Below, piece by piece: positions 9,157 to 16,730 of a stretch of DNA of 64,000 bases; position 1 is the first letter of the stretch; every line of letters begins with the position of its first letter. The notes under the pieces were generated by a model, which was not told the DNA's origin, searched no databases, and saw nothing but the letters and a program-made list of their open reading frames with translations. Source of the DNA: Actinomadura sp. NBRC 104412 (GTDB lineage Bacteria; Actinomycetota; Actinomycetes; Streptosporangiales; Streptosporangiaceae); assembly GCF_030269515.1 (NCBI RefSeq), contig NZ_BSTM01000008.1:186001-250000 (forward strand), in the 5' to 3' direction. Both the position numbers and the translations under genes were made by a program.

Positions 9157-10821
9157 TCATTCCTCGTCCTCAGGACCCCACCACATGCCACCGACATTGG
9201 GGTGCTCCTTCTCCAGGCGCTCGCGGAGCCAGGCCAGGTCGGTGCGCTTCGTGCGCTTGATGAGGTCGACCAGCCCCATGCCCCACCCGTCGACGGTGTC
9301 GATACGGGCGCCGGCGTCGATCAGGGCCCGGATCACCGGCTCCGAGCCGTAGTCGCCGACCGCCATGTGCAGGGGCGTGCGGTCGCCCTGCTCCCTGGCC
9401 TCCAAATCGAGCCCGGCCTCCAGAAGGCGGGGGAACAGTTCCTCGTGGTCGAGCATATGGATGTAGTGCAGCAGCGTGCGCTTGCGTCCGTCCCGTACGA
9501 AAGGGTCGGCGCCGGCGTCGAGCAGGCGCAGGATGCCCGGGGCGTCGCCGTGCTGGGTGCGGAGGAAGATCTCCCGGCGCTGGGCGCGCAGGTCGCGCGG
9601 CAGCCGCCCGTCGCCGCCGTGCCAGGTGTGCCGGACGGCGAAGCAGCCGGTGACCTTGCCGCCGAGCGCACGCATCGCCGCCTCCCGCTGCTCCTCCTCC
9701 GCGGTGTGCGGGGTCCGCAGGTCACCGTCCCGGACGTGGACGAGGTGCCAGTCGCCGCGGCAGCGCACCCGCAACGGCGTCAACGGCGGCGGATCGGGCG
9801 GTCCGACGGGGCCTTCGGCGGGCGGACGCGCGGGGAACAGCGCCGACCGCACCAGCGGGTGCAGTTCCTCCGGCGTGATGAGCCCGGCGCGCAGCAGGTC
9901 GAGGTCGGGCAGACGCCGCCACGCGGGATCGGGCAGCACCGGAAGCCCGTCCGCGACCTTGCTGTTGGAGACCAGCGCCGCCCGCGGGCGCCGGCCGAGC
10001 GAGACCACCAGGGAGGTCGGCCAGCGGGTCTGGATCCAGAAGCGGCGGTAACGCCGGCCGAGCCGTTCGGCCTCCTCGACGAGCCGGGACGGTGCGATCG
10101 GCAGCCCCACCATGAGCCTCGTGTGGTCGGCGCGATAGCGGACGGGCAGGTCGAGGTTCTGGAGTTCCAGGTCGATCCCGGCCGCCTCGAACGCGGCCTT
10201 GATCTCCCCCCGGTCCTGGAGCAGCGTGATGTGCTCGGCCAGTCCCACCGGGGTACGGGTGTCGCCCAGCTCCCCGTCGGCCACCGGGGTGCCGTCGGGG
10301 TGGAAGAAGGGGACCCGTTTCCCGTCGCCGTGGCGCTCGAACAGTTCCGCCGTGTGCCGGGAGTCCCAGAGGTGACGTGCGGAGGTCCAATCCTGCGGTC
10401 GCGGCCCCCAGAAGTCGTCAGGGGTACGCGGGATCGCGCCGAACCGCAGGTTCAGATGCTGGGACCCGTCGGCCATGGTGGGGGTGGCGGCCCACAGCGT
10501 TCCCGCGCGGTGCCGCGCCAGGATGATCTTCTGGTGGGTGGCCAGGGTGCTGCGTCCCTCGCCCAGCCTCGGCAGATGCCAGCGCAGCAGGTCGGGGACC
10601 AGGTGCAGCAGATCCTTCTCAAGCGCGCGGGCGATCGCGGCGCCGTACTCCCGCGCCACGGACGCCAGGTCGAAGCCGACCCGCACACGGGCCGCGGCGC
10701 AGGCCCCCGCCCAGTCTCCCGCCAGACGGCGCTCGGCGGCCCGCTCGATCATCCAGCGGGGCACCGCGTACCGGCGGATCCTCCGCCAGTCGGCCAGGTA
10801 CTGGGCATGTCGGTCGATCAT
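9157..10821 (-). CDS. Ankyrin-repeat protein with long unrecognised N-terminal region, 554 aa
   Basis: Residues ~420-535 hold three to four ankyrin repeats: HGDAPGILRLLDAGADP, RTLLHYIH...LLEAGLDLEAR, RTPLHMAV...LIDAGARID. The N-terminal ~390 residues carry no motif I know; they are Arg- and Trp-rich, and a Pro-rich linker (PPAEGPVGPPDPPPLTPL) sits around 335-355. There is no signal peptide or membrane segment. The start ATG 10821 lies 25 bases after the stop of the leucine-rich repeat gene, and the MoxR ATPase follows after 51 bases, so all are probably one transcript. Repeat proteins next to a ring ATPase suggest a target-recognition role, but this is inference only. Confidence 0.75.
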   Translation of the reverse strand: MIDRHAQYLADWRRIRRYAVPRWMIERAAERRLAGDWAGACAAARVRVGFDLASVAREYGAAIARALEKDLLHLVPDLLRWHLPRLGEGRSTLATHQKIILARHRAGTLWAATPTMADGSQHLNLRFGAIPRTPDDFWGPRPQDWTSARHLWDSRHTAELFERHGDGKRVPFFHPDGTPVADGELGDTRTPVGLAEHITLLQDRGEIKAAFEAAGIDLELQNLDLPVRYRADHTRLMVGLPIAPSRLVEEAERLGRRYRRFWIQTRWPTSLVVSLGRRPRAALVSNSKVADGLPVLPDPAWRRLPDLDLLRAGLITPEELHPLVRSALFPARPPAEGPVGPPDPPPLTPLRVRCRGDWHLVHVRDGDLRTPHTAEEEQREAAMRALGGKVTGCFAVRHTWHGGDGRLPRDLRAQRREIFLRTQHGDAPGILRLLDAGADPFVRDGRKRTLLHYIHMLDHEELFPRLLEAGLDLEAREQGDRTPLHMAVGDYGSEPVIRALIDAGARIDTVDGWGMGLVDLIKRTKRTDLAWLRERLEKEHPNVGGMWWGPEDEE

Positions 10822-10846
10822 GGCGCCACCCGTTCTGGGATACCGG

Positions 10847-11995
10847 TCACCGGTAGAGGCTTGCGATCGCCCGCATGTCGGGGTGGGGACGGGCGGCCGG
10901 GCGCAGCCGCGGCGCCAGCGCCCGCTTCACCCGCCGCGGGACGCCCGGTCCCAGCCCCACGTACTCCAGGCGCGTGTCTTCGGGGACGTGGGCCAGCAGC
11001 GTCTTGGCGCCGCGCCCGGTGATGCCGGTGCGGCGCAGGTCGAGGCGGCGCAGCGGGGTGCCGGGCAGCGCCTCGGCGAGCACGGCCGCGCCCTCGTCGC
11101 CGGTGGCGTTGGGAGGCGCGCCCAGAGCCCGCTCGGACGGCGGCCGGGCCAGGTCGAGCGACTCGATCCCGCCGAGGGCGCCGGCGAGCGCGCGTGCGCC
11201 GTCCGGGCCGATGCCGTTGCCGCCCAGCCCGAGCCGTACCGGACGGGACCGCCCGGAGCCGGAGGACGCGCCCGCCAGCACCGCCGCGCCCTCGTCGCCC
11301 AGGTGGTTGGCCGCCAGGTACAGCTCCCGGACGCCCGCGTCACGGATCAGCGCGGCCAGCAGGCCGGCCTCGGCGGCGCTCAGCCCGTTGCCGCCCAGGA
11401 ACAGCCGTTCCAGCGGCTGCGGGCGCTCGGCCAGGGCGTCCAGCAGCGCCCGCAGGCCCTCGGCGCCCAGACCGGTGTTGACCAGGTCGAGCGTGCGAAT
11501 CGTCCGGTTGGTCCGCAGCATCTCCGCCAGCGCACGCGCGCCCGCGTCGCCGACCGGGTTGCGCTTGAGCCAGAGCGCCTTGACGGTGCCGTCGCCGGCC
11601 AGCGACCCCGCCAGGGCCGCCGCGCCGTCCGGACCGATCCGGTTGCAGCCGAGGTAGACGGTCTCCAGTCCGTGCCCGGGACGCAGCGCGTCCGCCACGG
11701 CGCGGGCGCCGTCGTCGCCGATGGCGTTCGTGCCGAGGAGCACGTGCCGGGCGTGCGGCGAGCCGGCGGCGACGGGCAGCAGCCGGGCCGCGCCCTCGGC
11801 GCCCAGCCCCTGCTTGCACAGGTCGACCCGGCCGTCGGGACGCAGCGTCCCGAGCGGGAAGGTCTCGTCGCCGTCCACCGCGGCGGGCTCGGCCAGCCGG
11901 TCGAGCAGCGGCACCAGGTCGGTCAGGTCGGCGGCGGGCACGTCGGGGTGCTCGATCGCCGGGCAGCGTACGGGCGTCGGTTCTGCCAATCTCAC
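10847..11995 (-). CDS. Leucine-rich repeat (RNI/GALA-type) protein, 382 aa
   Basis: From about residue 55 the protein is almost entirely 28-residue LRRs of the ribonuclease-inhibitor kind, with the recurring signature L-x-x-x-x-L-G-x-N-x-I-G-x-x-G-A-x-A-L-A. At least nine units can be counted. I choose GTG 11995 as the start because it overlaps the stop of the upstream SDR gene (GTGA) and has GGTGGAG just upstream; the longer ORF to 13294 reads through the SDR gene in another frame. There is no F-box-like N-terminus, so the plant-effector 'GALA' name applies only to the repeats. The likely role is a protein-binding scaffold. It is flanked by the SDR-like and ankyrin genes of the same operon. 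Confidence 0.8.
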   Translation of the reverse strand: MRLAEPTPVRCPAIEHPDVPAADLTDLVPLLDRLAEPAAVDGDETFPLGTLRPDGRVDLCKQGLGAEGAARLLPVAAGSPHARHVLLGTNAIGDDGARAVADALRPGHGLETVYLGCNRIGPDGAAALAGSLAGDGTVKALWLKRNPVGDAGARALAEMLRTNRTIRTLDLVNTGLGAEGLRALLDALAERPQPLERLFLGGNGLSAAEAGLLAALIRDAGVRELYLAANHLGDEGAAVLAGASSGSGRSRPVRLGLGGNGIGPDGARALAGALGGIESLDLARPPSERALGAPPNATGDEGAAVLAEALPGTPLRRLDLRRTGITGRGAKTLLAHVPEDTRLEYVGLGPGVPRRVKRALAPRLRPAARPHPDMRAIASLYR

Positions 11996-13425
11996 CACTC
12001 CACCGGTCGGTAGTCCTTCAGGAACAATCCGGACAGCCGCTCGCCGCGCACACCGCGCACCACCGGGTCGTACACGCGCGCCGCCCCGTCGATGACGTCC
12101 AGCGGCGGGCGGAAGCCGACCGCCCGCTGCGCCTGCTTGCCGGGATGCGGGCGCTCGTCGGTCACCCATCCGGTGTCGACGCTGTTCATGTGGATGCCGG
12201 ACGCCGCGTAGTCGGCGGCGGCCGTGCGGGTCAGCATGTTGAGCGACGCTTTTGCCATGTTCGTGTGCGGGTGGCGGACGGTCTTGCTCTTGCGGGAGAA
12301 GCTGCCCTCCATCGCCGACACCTGCACCACGTACCGGTCCGGCCATGGCGACGCCTCCAGCAGGCCGCGCAGCCGCGAGGTGAGCAGGAACGGCGCGAAC
12401 GCGTTGACCAGCTGCACCTCCATCCACTCGCCGGGGTCGACCTCGTGCAGCCGCAGCGTCCAGCTGTTGTGGTCGCGCAGGTCGAGCGGCTGTCCCGTCT
12501 CGTCGGTGCGGCCCGCGGGGAACAGCGCCTCCAGCGCCTCTGGGTCGGGCCGCGCGACGGCGAGCGCGCCGCCGCTCTCCAGTTCCCGTGCGGGCGGGAC
12601 GGCGTCCACCAGGTCGATCCGGGCGGCGGGGCCGGTCAGCGCCTCGGCCTCGGCGGCGCGGACCTCGCGGTAGTAGGCGGCGGGCCGCCGGATCGTCTGC
12701 GCCGCGTTGTTGATCAGGATGTCGAGATGGTCGAAGCGCTCGTGCGCGGCGCGCAGCAGCCCGGCCACCGCGGGCAGGTCGAGCAGGTCCACGCCGTGGA
12801 CGTGCAGCCGGTCGAGCCAGTCCCCGGCGTCCGGCACCGCCGCGAACCGGCGGGCGGCGTCGCGCGGGAACCGGGTGGTGACCAGCACCTCGGCCCCGTC
12901 CCGCAGCAGCTTGAGCGCCACCTGGAACCCGATCTTCACCCGGCCGCCGGTGACCAGCGCCCGGCGCCCGCGCAGATCGCAGCGCGCGAACCTGCGGGCC
13001 AGGTTCTCCTCGGCGCACGGCGGGCAGAGCAGGTGGTACTCGGGGTGGAGCTCCCGGTAGCGCGCCTTGCACACGTAGCACGACCGCTCGCCGCCCAGGA
13101 CGACGGTCGTGCGTGGTCGCGCTTCTCCGTTCGCGGCGGGGGCGGCCGGTTCGGCCGGGGTGGGGGCGGGGTCCTGGTCGCGGAACCGGGTGGTGGCGGC
13201 GGTGGCCTCGCGGTCGTGGTGGCGCCGGTCGGCGCGGCGCGCGGTCTTGCGGGCCTTCTTGAACTCGCGGTGCGCCCGTTCGACGGCCTGCCACACCTCC
13301 CGCAGCCGCGGATCGGCGGCGTTCTGACCGTCCTGCTCGTCGGGTGAGGGAAGGCGGGCCAGGACGCGGAGGCAGGCGTCGATGTCGGCAGGGTCGATGG
13401 GCGTGTCGTGATCGACCGGTGTCAT
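11992..13425 (-). CDS. SDR-fold protein with N-terminal zinc ribbon and no catalytic Tyr, 477 aa
   Basis: First gene of the - strand MoxR operon. Residues 1-110 are charged and disordered. Residues 116-137 form a zinc-ribbon-like C-x2-C...C-x2-C (C116, C119, C134, C137). From ~155 there is a Rossmann dehydrogenase fold with a modified glycine motif TGGRVKIG (159-166), NNAAQ at ~230 and a Ser in VVQVSAMEGSF. The usual Y-x-x-x-K reads T-N-M-A-K, so the catalytic Tyr is replaced by Thr. That makes dehydrogenase activity doubtful and suggests a nucleotide-binding sensor (inference). The start is ATG 13425, with GGGAG five bases upstream; a GTG two codons earlier (13431) is possible. The stop overlaps the LRR gene start. 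Confidence 0.8.
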   Translation of the reverse strand: MTPVDHDTPIDPADIDACLRVLARLPSPDEQDGQNAADPRLREVWQAVERAHREFKKARKTARRADRRHHDREATAATTRFRDQDPAPTPAEPAAPAANGEARPRTTVVLGGERSCYVCKARYRELHPEYHLLCPPCAEENLARRFARCDLRGRRALVTGGRVKIGFQVALKLLRDGAEVLVTTRFPRDAARRFAAVPDAGDWLDRLHVHGVDLLDLPAVAGLLRAAHERFDHLDILINNAAQTIRRPAAYYREVRAAEAEALTGPAARIDLVDAVPPARELESGGALAVARPDPEALEALFPAGRTDETGQPLDLRDHNSWTLRLHEVDPGEWMEVQLVNAFAPFLLTSRLRGLLEASPWPDRYVVQVSAMEGSFSRKSKTVRHPHTNMAKASLNMLTRTAAADYAASGIHMNSVDTGWVTDERPHPGKQAQRAVGFRPPLDVIDGAARVYDPVVRGVRGERLSGLFLKDYRPVEW

Positions 13426-13481
13426 CGGCACTCCCGCTCCCTCGGCCCCGTCGGCATAGCGGCGGCCGCGCCTGAGACCGG

Positions 13482-13517
13482 CCGTGTCGGGATCGGCCGT
13501 GTCGGGATTGGCCGCGT
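13482..13517. repeat. 15-bp tandem repeat, about 2.4 copies
   Basis: CCGTGTCGGGATCGG at 13482-13496 is followed at once by CCGTGTCGGGATTGG at 13497-13511 and a partial third unit. It lies 50-90 bases upstream of the SDR-like gene's start, in the gap 13426-13894. The gap holds nothing else recognisable except the tRNA-like sequence and the small ORF listed below. A role as a binding site for a regulator of the - strand MoxR operon is possible but unsupported. Confidence 0.5.
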
Positions 13518-13639
13518 CCCGACCGGCATCGTCCGGTCGGTGGAGTGCGATGGCCCCTGCGCTATGGCCCCGTTGGTCGGCACGATATCGGGCAGGTCCG
13601 ACAATCTGCCATCCGTTTCGGCCGGGGAGTGCGGGAGGC

Positions 13640-13711
13640 AGGACCGGCCGGATTCGAACCGGCGTCCTCCAGCTTGGTGCTTAGGCGCGACGACCTCTGC
13701 GCTACGGCCCT
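13640..13711 (-). tRNA. tRNA-like sequence with non-standard anticodon arm
   Basis: Read on the - strand there is a 7-bp acceptor stem (AGGGCCG / CGGTCCT, one G-U pair, extendable by two more pairs outward), a D arm with a 4-bp GCGC/GCGC stem, and a perfect 5-bp T arm GCCGG-TTCGAAT-CCGGC. Between the D and T arms only 21 bases remain. The anticodon arm cannot be folded as 5 bp + 7-nt loop: the best fold is a 3-bp AGC/GCT stem around ACCAA. There is no encoded CCA. The A1-U72 pair with G following resembles tRNA-Trp, and CCA can be read in the loop, but U33 is absent. It could be a degenerate tRNA, a non-canonical tRNA or an attachment-site relic. Confidence 0.45.
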
Positions 13712-13894
13712 GCAAGCGCAGGAGCATAGCGCCCAACACCGTCATTCCGCCCGGGAATCGGTCCGTCCGCGGCCTGGCCCGTCCGAATGACCGGGGTGAC
13801 CCGTGGGTATCAAGGCACCTCGGCCGCCGAGGCGCGCGCCGCCACGTACCACATCCAGAGGACCGACACCCAGATGACCGACACAGGAGGTGCC

Positions 13895-14086
13895 ATGAGG
13901 CACGACCCGCCGGCGGACGCGGTCACCGGCTCGGTGCACCCGCCGCCCGCTCCCAACCCCGCCCCCCAGCCCGCGCCGAAGCCCGGCCCGCAGCCCGAAC
14001 CGCCCCAGCCCGGTCCGCTGGTGCCGCCCTCACCGATGCCGCGGCCGGGTCCTCCCACGCCCGAACCAGAGCCCGAACCCGTCTGA
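13895..14086 (+). CDS. Proline-rich small protein, 63 aa
   Basis: ATG 13895 is preceded by a strong AGGAGG at 13885-13890 (4-base spacing), which decides the start. The product is MRHDPPADAVTGSVH followed by an almost pure P/A/E/G/Q/K tail of PxP-type repeats ending in PEPEPEPV. It must be disordered, with no signal peptide. A longer in-frame start at 13874 lacks a ribosome site. Low-complexity composition makes by-eye coding assessment uncertain, but the excellent ribosome site supports expression. It sits alone between the tRNA-like locus and the convergent gentisate operon. I do not recognise a family. Confidence 0.45.
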   Translation: MRHDPPADAVTGSVHPPPAPNPAPQPAPKPGPQPEPPQPGPLVPPSPMPRPGPPTPEPEPEPV

Positions 14087-14117
14087 ACCCCTGGAACCGG
14101 GGGGACCCCTGGAACGG

Positions 14118-14143
14118 GGGACCCGCCACGCCGGACGGGTCCC
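14118..14143. terminator. Hairpin between convergent genes
   Basis: GGGACCCG (14118-14125) pairs with CGGGTCCC (14136-14143) around a 10-base loop. It lies 31 bases after the proline-rich ORF's stop and 4 bases from the stop of the maleylpyruvate isomerase gene, so it can serve both strands. There is no T-tract, as is usual in high-GC actinomycetes. Two copies of ACCCCTGGAAC sit just to its left. Confidence 0.55.
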
Positions 14144-14147
14144 GCGT

Positions 14148-14753
14148 TCAGAGCCAGGGGCCGAGGTCCGGAGCGGAGCCGGCGCGCCCGGCCAGCCAGC
14201 GCACGAGCTCCGGTCCCTGCCCCGAGGCGACCCGCTTGGCGACGATGTCGTCGATGAGCGCCTGGACCAGTCCGGGCGGCAGGTCGTCGAAGCCGACGCC
14301 CGCGTTGAGGTCGATGGCGTGGATCCAGACCTCGCGGGTGCGCATCCACGGGATCTCCGTGGCGGGGACGGTGCGTCCCTGCGCGGTGACGACCTCGTTC
14401 GTCCAGGCGTCGTCGGGCAGCTCGCGCAGGTCCCCGGCCAGCGCCTCGGCGGACCCGTGGACGAGCGCGCGCAGCTCGGCGGCGGGCAGCCGCGAGCCCG
14501 CCTCGATCTCCTCGTCCCGCTGCTCCCGGCTCGCGTACATCGGGCTGGGCGTCCCGGTGCGGGCCCAGCTCGCCAGGCGGCGCAGCGCCTCGGCGTTGTA
14601 GTGGACGTGCGCGACCACATGCCGCCGGGACCAGGACGGCAGCTCCGTCGCCGCGTCCAGGGCGTCGTCGGGCAGGTCGTCCAGGACGCCCAGCAGGACC
14701 CGCGTCCCCTCCTCCATCCAGGCGAGCGAGTCGCCGTGCTCCCGGCCCGTCAT
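14148..14753 (-). CDS. Maleylpyruvate isomerase family protein (mycothiol-dependent type), 201 aa
   Basis: DinB/MDMPI-fold protein. The N-terminal helix has HVVAHVHYNAEAL, which carries metal-ligand histidines typical of the family, and a later helix has REVWIHAIDLN with the third His. In the gentisate pathway it isomerises maleylpyruvate to fumarylpyruvate, using mycothiol in actinobacteria. The start ATG 14753 overlaps the stop of the hydrolase gene (ATGA); the longer ORF to 15098 lies inside that gene and is rejected. It is the last gene of the three-gene gentisate operon. Function is well supported by its two neighbours. Confidence 0.85.
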   Translation of the reverse strand: MTGREHGDSLAWMEEGTRVLLGVLDDLPDDALDAATELPSWSRRHVVAHVHYNAEALRRLASWARTGTPSPMYASREQRDEEIEAGSRLPAAELRALVHGSAEALAGDLRELPDDAWTNEVVTAQGRTVPATEIPWMRTREVWIHAIDLNAGVGFDDLPPGLVQALIDDIVAKRVASGQGPELVRWLAGRAGSAPDLGPWL

Positions 14754-15583
14754 GACTCGGCCCGCACCGCGTTGTCCAGGCGGCCGATGCCGGAGATCTC
14801 GGTGACCACCCGGGAGCCGTCGGCCAGGTAGCGCGGTGGCTTGCGGGCGTGGCCGACCCCGCCGGGGGTGCCGGTGGCGATCACGTCCCCGGGCTTGAGC
14901 GTGAGGATGGTGGAGATGTAGCGGACCAGCTCCACCGGGCCGAACACCAGGTCGTCCGTGGCGGCCTTCTGGACCTGCTCGCCGTCCACCGTGCAGCTCA
15001 GTTCCAGGGCCGGGGCGGTGCCGCCGGGCAGCTCGTCCGGGGTGACCAGGACGGGCCCGAGCGGGGTGGTGCCCTCGAACGTCTTGCCCTGGAGCCACTG
15101 CTTGGTGCGGTTCTGCCAGTCGCGCATGGTGACGTCGTTGAGGACGGTGAACCCGGCGATGGCCGACGCGGCCTCATCGTGGGACGCGCGCCGCACCGTG
15201 GCCCCGACCACCACGGCCAGCTCCGCCTCCCAGTCCATGCCCTCGGTCTCCGGGGGCAGCGCGATCGGGTCGGCGGCGCCGATCAGCGACTCGGCGTACT
15301 TGGCGAACAGCGTCGGGGCCTGCGGCAGCTCGCGTCCCATCTCCAGGATGTGCGCGCGGTAGTTGAGCCCCACGCAGATGATCTTTCCGGGGCCGGGGAC
15401 GAGCGGCGCGTACTCCACCCCGTCCAGCGGCGTCTCGGCCGGACCCGCCGCGGCGGCCGTGCGGGACCAGTCCGGGGACGCCAGCACCGCGCCCACGTCG
15501 GGCGCGCCGAGGGGCGCGTAGCGGTCGCCGTCGACCCGTACCGCCTGGGTGCCGTCCGCCGTCCGGATCGTCGCGAGCCTCAC
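14750..15583 (-). CDS. Fumarylacetoacetate hydrolase family protein, probable fumarylpyruvate hydrolase, 277 aa
   Basis: The C-terminal two thirds is the FAH fold: GKIICVGLNYRAH at ~77-89, the metal ligands of MDWEAELAVVVG (E-x-E) and NDVTMRDWQ, the K in LQGKTFEG, and TGTPGGVG near the end. The reaction fitting the context is fumarylpyruvate to fumarate plus pyruvate. The start is GTG 15583, overlapping the dioxygenase stop (GTGA); the ORF extension to 15739 is not used. Between the dioxygenase and the isomerase genes, it completes the ring-cleavage pathway. It could in principle act on another acylpyruvate. Confidence 0.88.
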   Translation of the reverse strand: MRLATIRTADGTQAVRVDGDRYAPLGAPDVGAVLASPDWSRTAAAAGPAETPLDGVEYAPLVPGPGKIICVGLNYRAHILEMGRELPQAPTLFAKYAESLIGAADPIALPPETEGMDWEAELAVVVGATVRRASHDEAASAIAGFTVLNDVTMRDWQNRTKQWLQGKTFEGTTPLGPVLVTPDELPGGTAPALELSCTVDGEQVQKAATDDLVFGPVELVRYISTILTLKPGDVIATGTPGGVGHARKPPRYLADGSRVVTEISGIGRLDNAVRAES

Positions 15584-16683
15584 TGGTGCCGTCCTTCCAC
15601 GTGTACGCGATCGGCGTGGAGCCGTTCGAAGATGGGAGCGTCGCCGAAGCGGAACAGGTCCAGCTCGGTCTCGTTCGCGGTCAGGGTGAGCGGTGCCCAG
15701 GACGGCACGACGATCAGGTCGCCCTGCTCGGCACGCCACTCATGGTCGCCGACCCGGACCGTGCCGGTGCCCTGGAACACCTGCCACACCGACGACCCGA
15801 CCTCCCGCCGGGTCGCGGTGGTCGTGCCCGCGCGCAGCCGGTGGAACTCGGCCCGGATCGTGGGCATGACGTCGCCGCCGGTCGAGGGGTTGGTGAACCG
15901 CACCGCGGCGTGCCCGGGCTCCAGGACACCTGGGTGGCCCTCGTCCTCCAGAGCGAGCTGGTCGGCGAGCGCGGCGTCGGTGTGCTCCCACCGGTACGCG
16001 GCGATCGGAGAGCTGGGCAGCGGCCCGGTGCTGGAGACGGGCCGCAGCCCCGGGTGCGCCCACAGCCGCTCCGAACGCGACCTGTCGGGGGCGGAGGTGT
16101 CGCTGACCTCGTCCGGACCGAACTCGAAGAACGTGGAGCCGACGTAGTGGGAGAACGGGATGTCCAGTCCGTCCAGCCACGCCATCGGCTCGTCGCTCAC
16201 GTTGTGGTGGCCGTGGAAGTGCCAGCCGGGCGTGAGGAGGAAGTCGCCGCGCCGCATCGCGACCGGGTCGCCGTTCACGACCGTCCACACGCCCTCGCCC
16301 TCCACGACGAAGCGGAAGGCGTGCTGGGTGTGGCGGTGCTCGGGGGCGTTCTCGCGCGGTCCGAGGTACTGGATGGCGGCCCACAGCGTCGGCGTCGCGA
16401 ACGGGCGCCCGCCCAGGCCCGGGTTGGCCAGCGCGATGGCGCGGCGCTCGCCGCCCCGGCCCACCGGGACCAGCTCGCCCGCCCGTTCGGCCAGCGGCAG
16501 CAGCGACTTCCACCGCCAGGCGTGCGGCACGGCGGCCGGGCGGGGCTCGGGCGGCATCAGGTCGCCGATCTCGGTCCACAGGGGGATCAGCAGCTCCTGC
16601 TCGAAGCCGCGGTAGAGCGCGTCCAGTTCGGGCGAGGGCTCGGGCCGGCCCGGACCCTCACCTGGGGTGATGGAGACGGTCAT
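15580..16683 (-). CDS. Gentisate 1,2-dioxygenase, 367 aa
   Basis: Bicupin ring-cleavage dioxygenase. The N-terminal cupin has PEHRHTQHAFRFVVEGEG and a later HFHGHHN, giving the His ligands for Fe(II). The second cupin, around 270-340, lacks most metal ligands, as usual for the family. Length fits gentisate dioxygenases (about 340-370 aa). It opens gentisate to maleylpyruvate. The start ATG 16683 is the first gene of the operon, 47 bases from the divergent IclR gene, with an inverted repeat between them. Gentisate could come from 3-hydroxybenzoate or salicylate; no hydroxylase for that step is seen in the window. Confidence 0.9.
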   Translation of the reverse strand: MTVSITPGEGPGRPEPSPELDALYRGFEQELLIPLWTEIGDLMPPEPRPAAVPHAWRWKSLLPLAERAGELVPVGRGGERRAIALANPGLGGRPFATPTLWAAIQYLGPRENAPEHRHTQHAFRFVVEGEGVWTVVNGDPVAMRRGDFLLTPGWHFHGHHNVSDEPMAWLDGLDIPFSHYVGSTFFEFGPDEVSDTSAPDRSRSERLWAHPGLRPVSSTGPLPSSPIAAYRWEHTDAALADQLALEDEGHPGVLEPGHAAVRFTNPSTGGDVMPTIRAEFHRLRAGTTTATRREVGSSVWQVFQGTGTVRVGDHEWRAEQGDLIVVPSWAPLTLTANETELDLFRFGDAPIFERLHADRVHVEGRHQ

Positions 16684-16701
16684 GGGCTCACCGTAGGGCG
16701 G

Positions 16702-16712
16702 TTCTGGCAGAA
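16702..16712. promoter_or_regulatory. Candidate IclR operator in the divergent gentisate/IclR promoter
   Basis: TTCTG-G-CAGAA is a perfect 5-bp inverted repeat in the 47-base gap between the dioxygenase gene (-) and the IclR gene (+). A weaker second copy, TTCTG (16724-16728) with CAGA (16739-16742), overlaps the IclR start. TACTAT at 16719-16724 could be the -10 box of the IclR gene, giving a leaderless transcript at GTG 16731. Confidence 0.5.
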
Positions 16713-16730
16713 GGGATCTACTATTCTGGT

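Noticed and set aside
13408..14601. 397-aa + strand ORF across the tRNA-like locus
   Set aside because: It translates the tRNA-like sequence (a known type of false ORF) and antisense of the isomerase gene.
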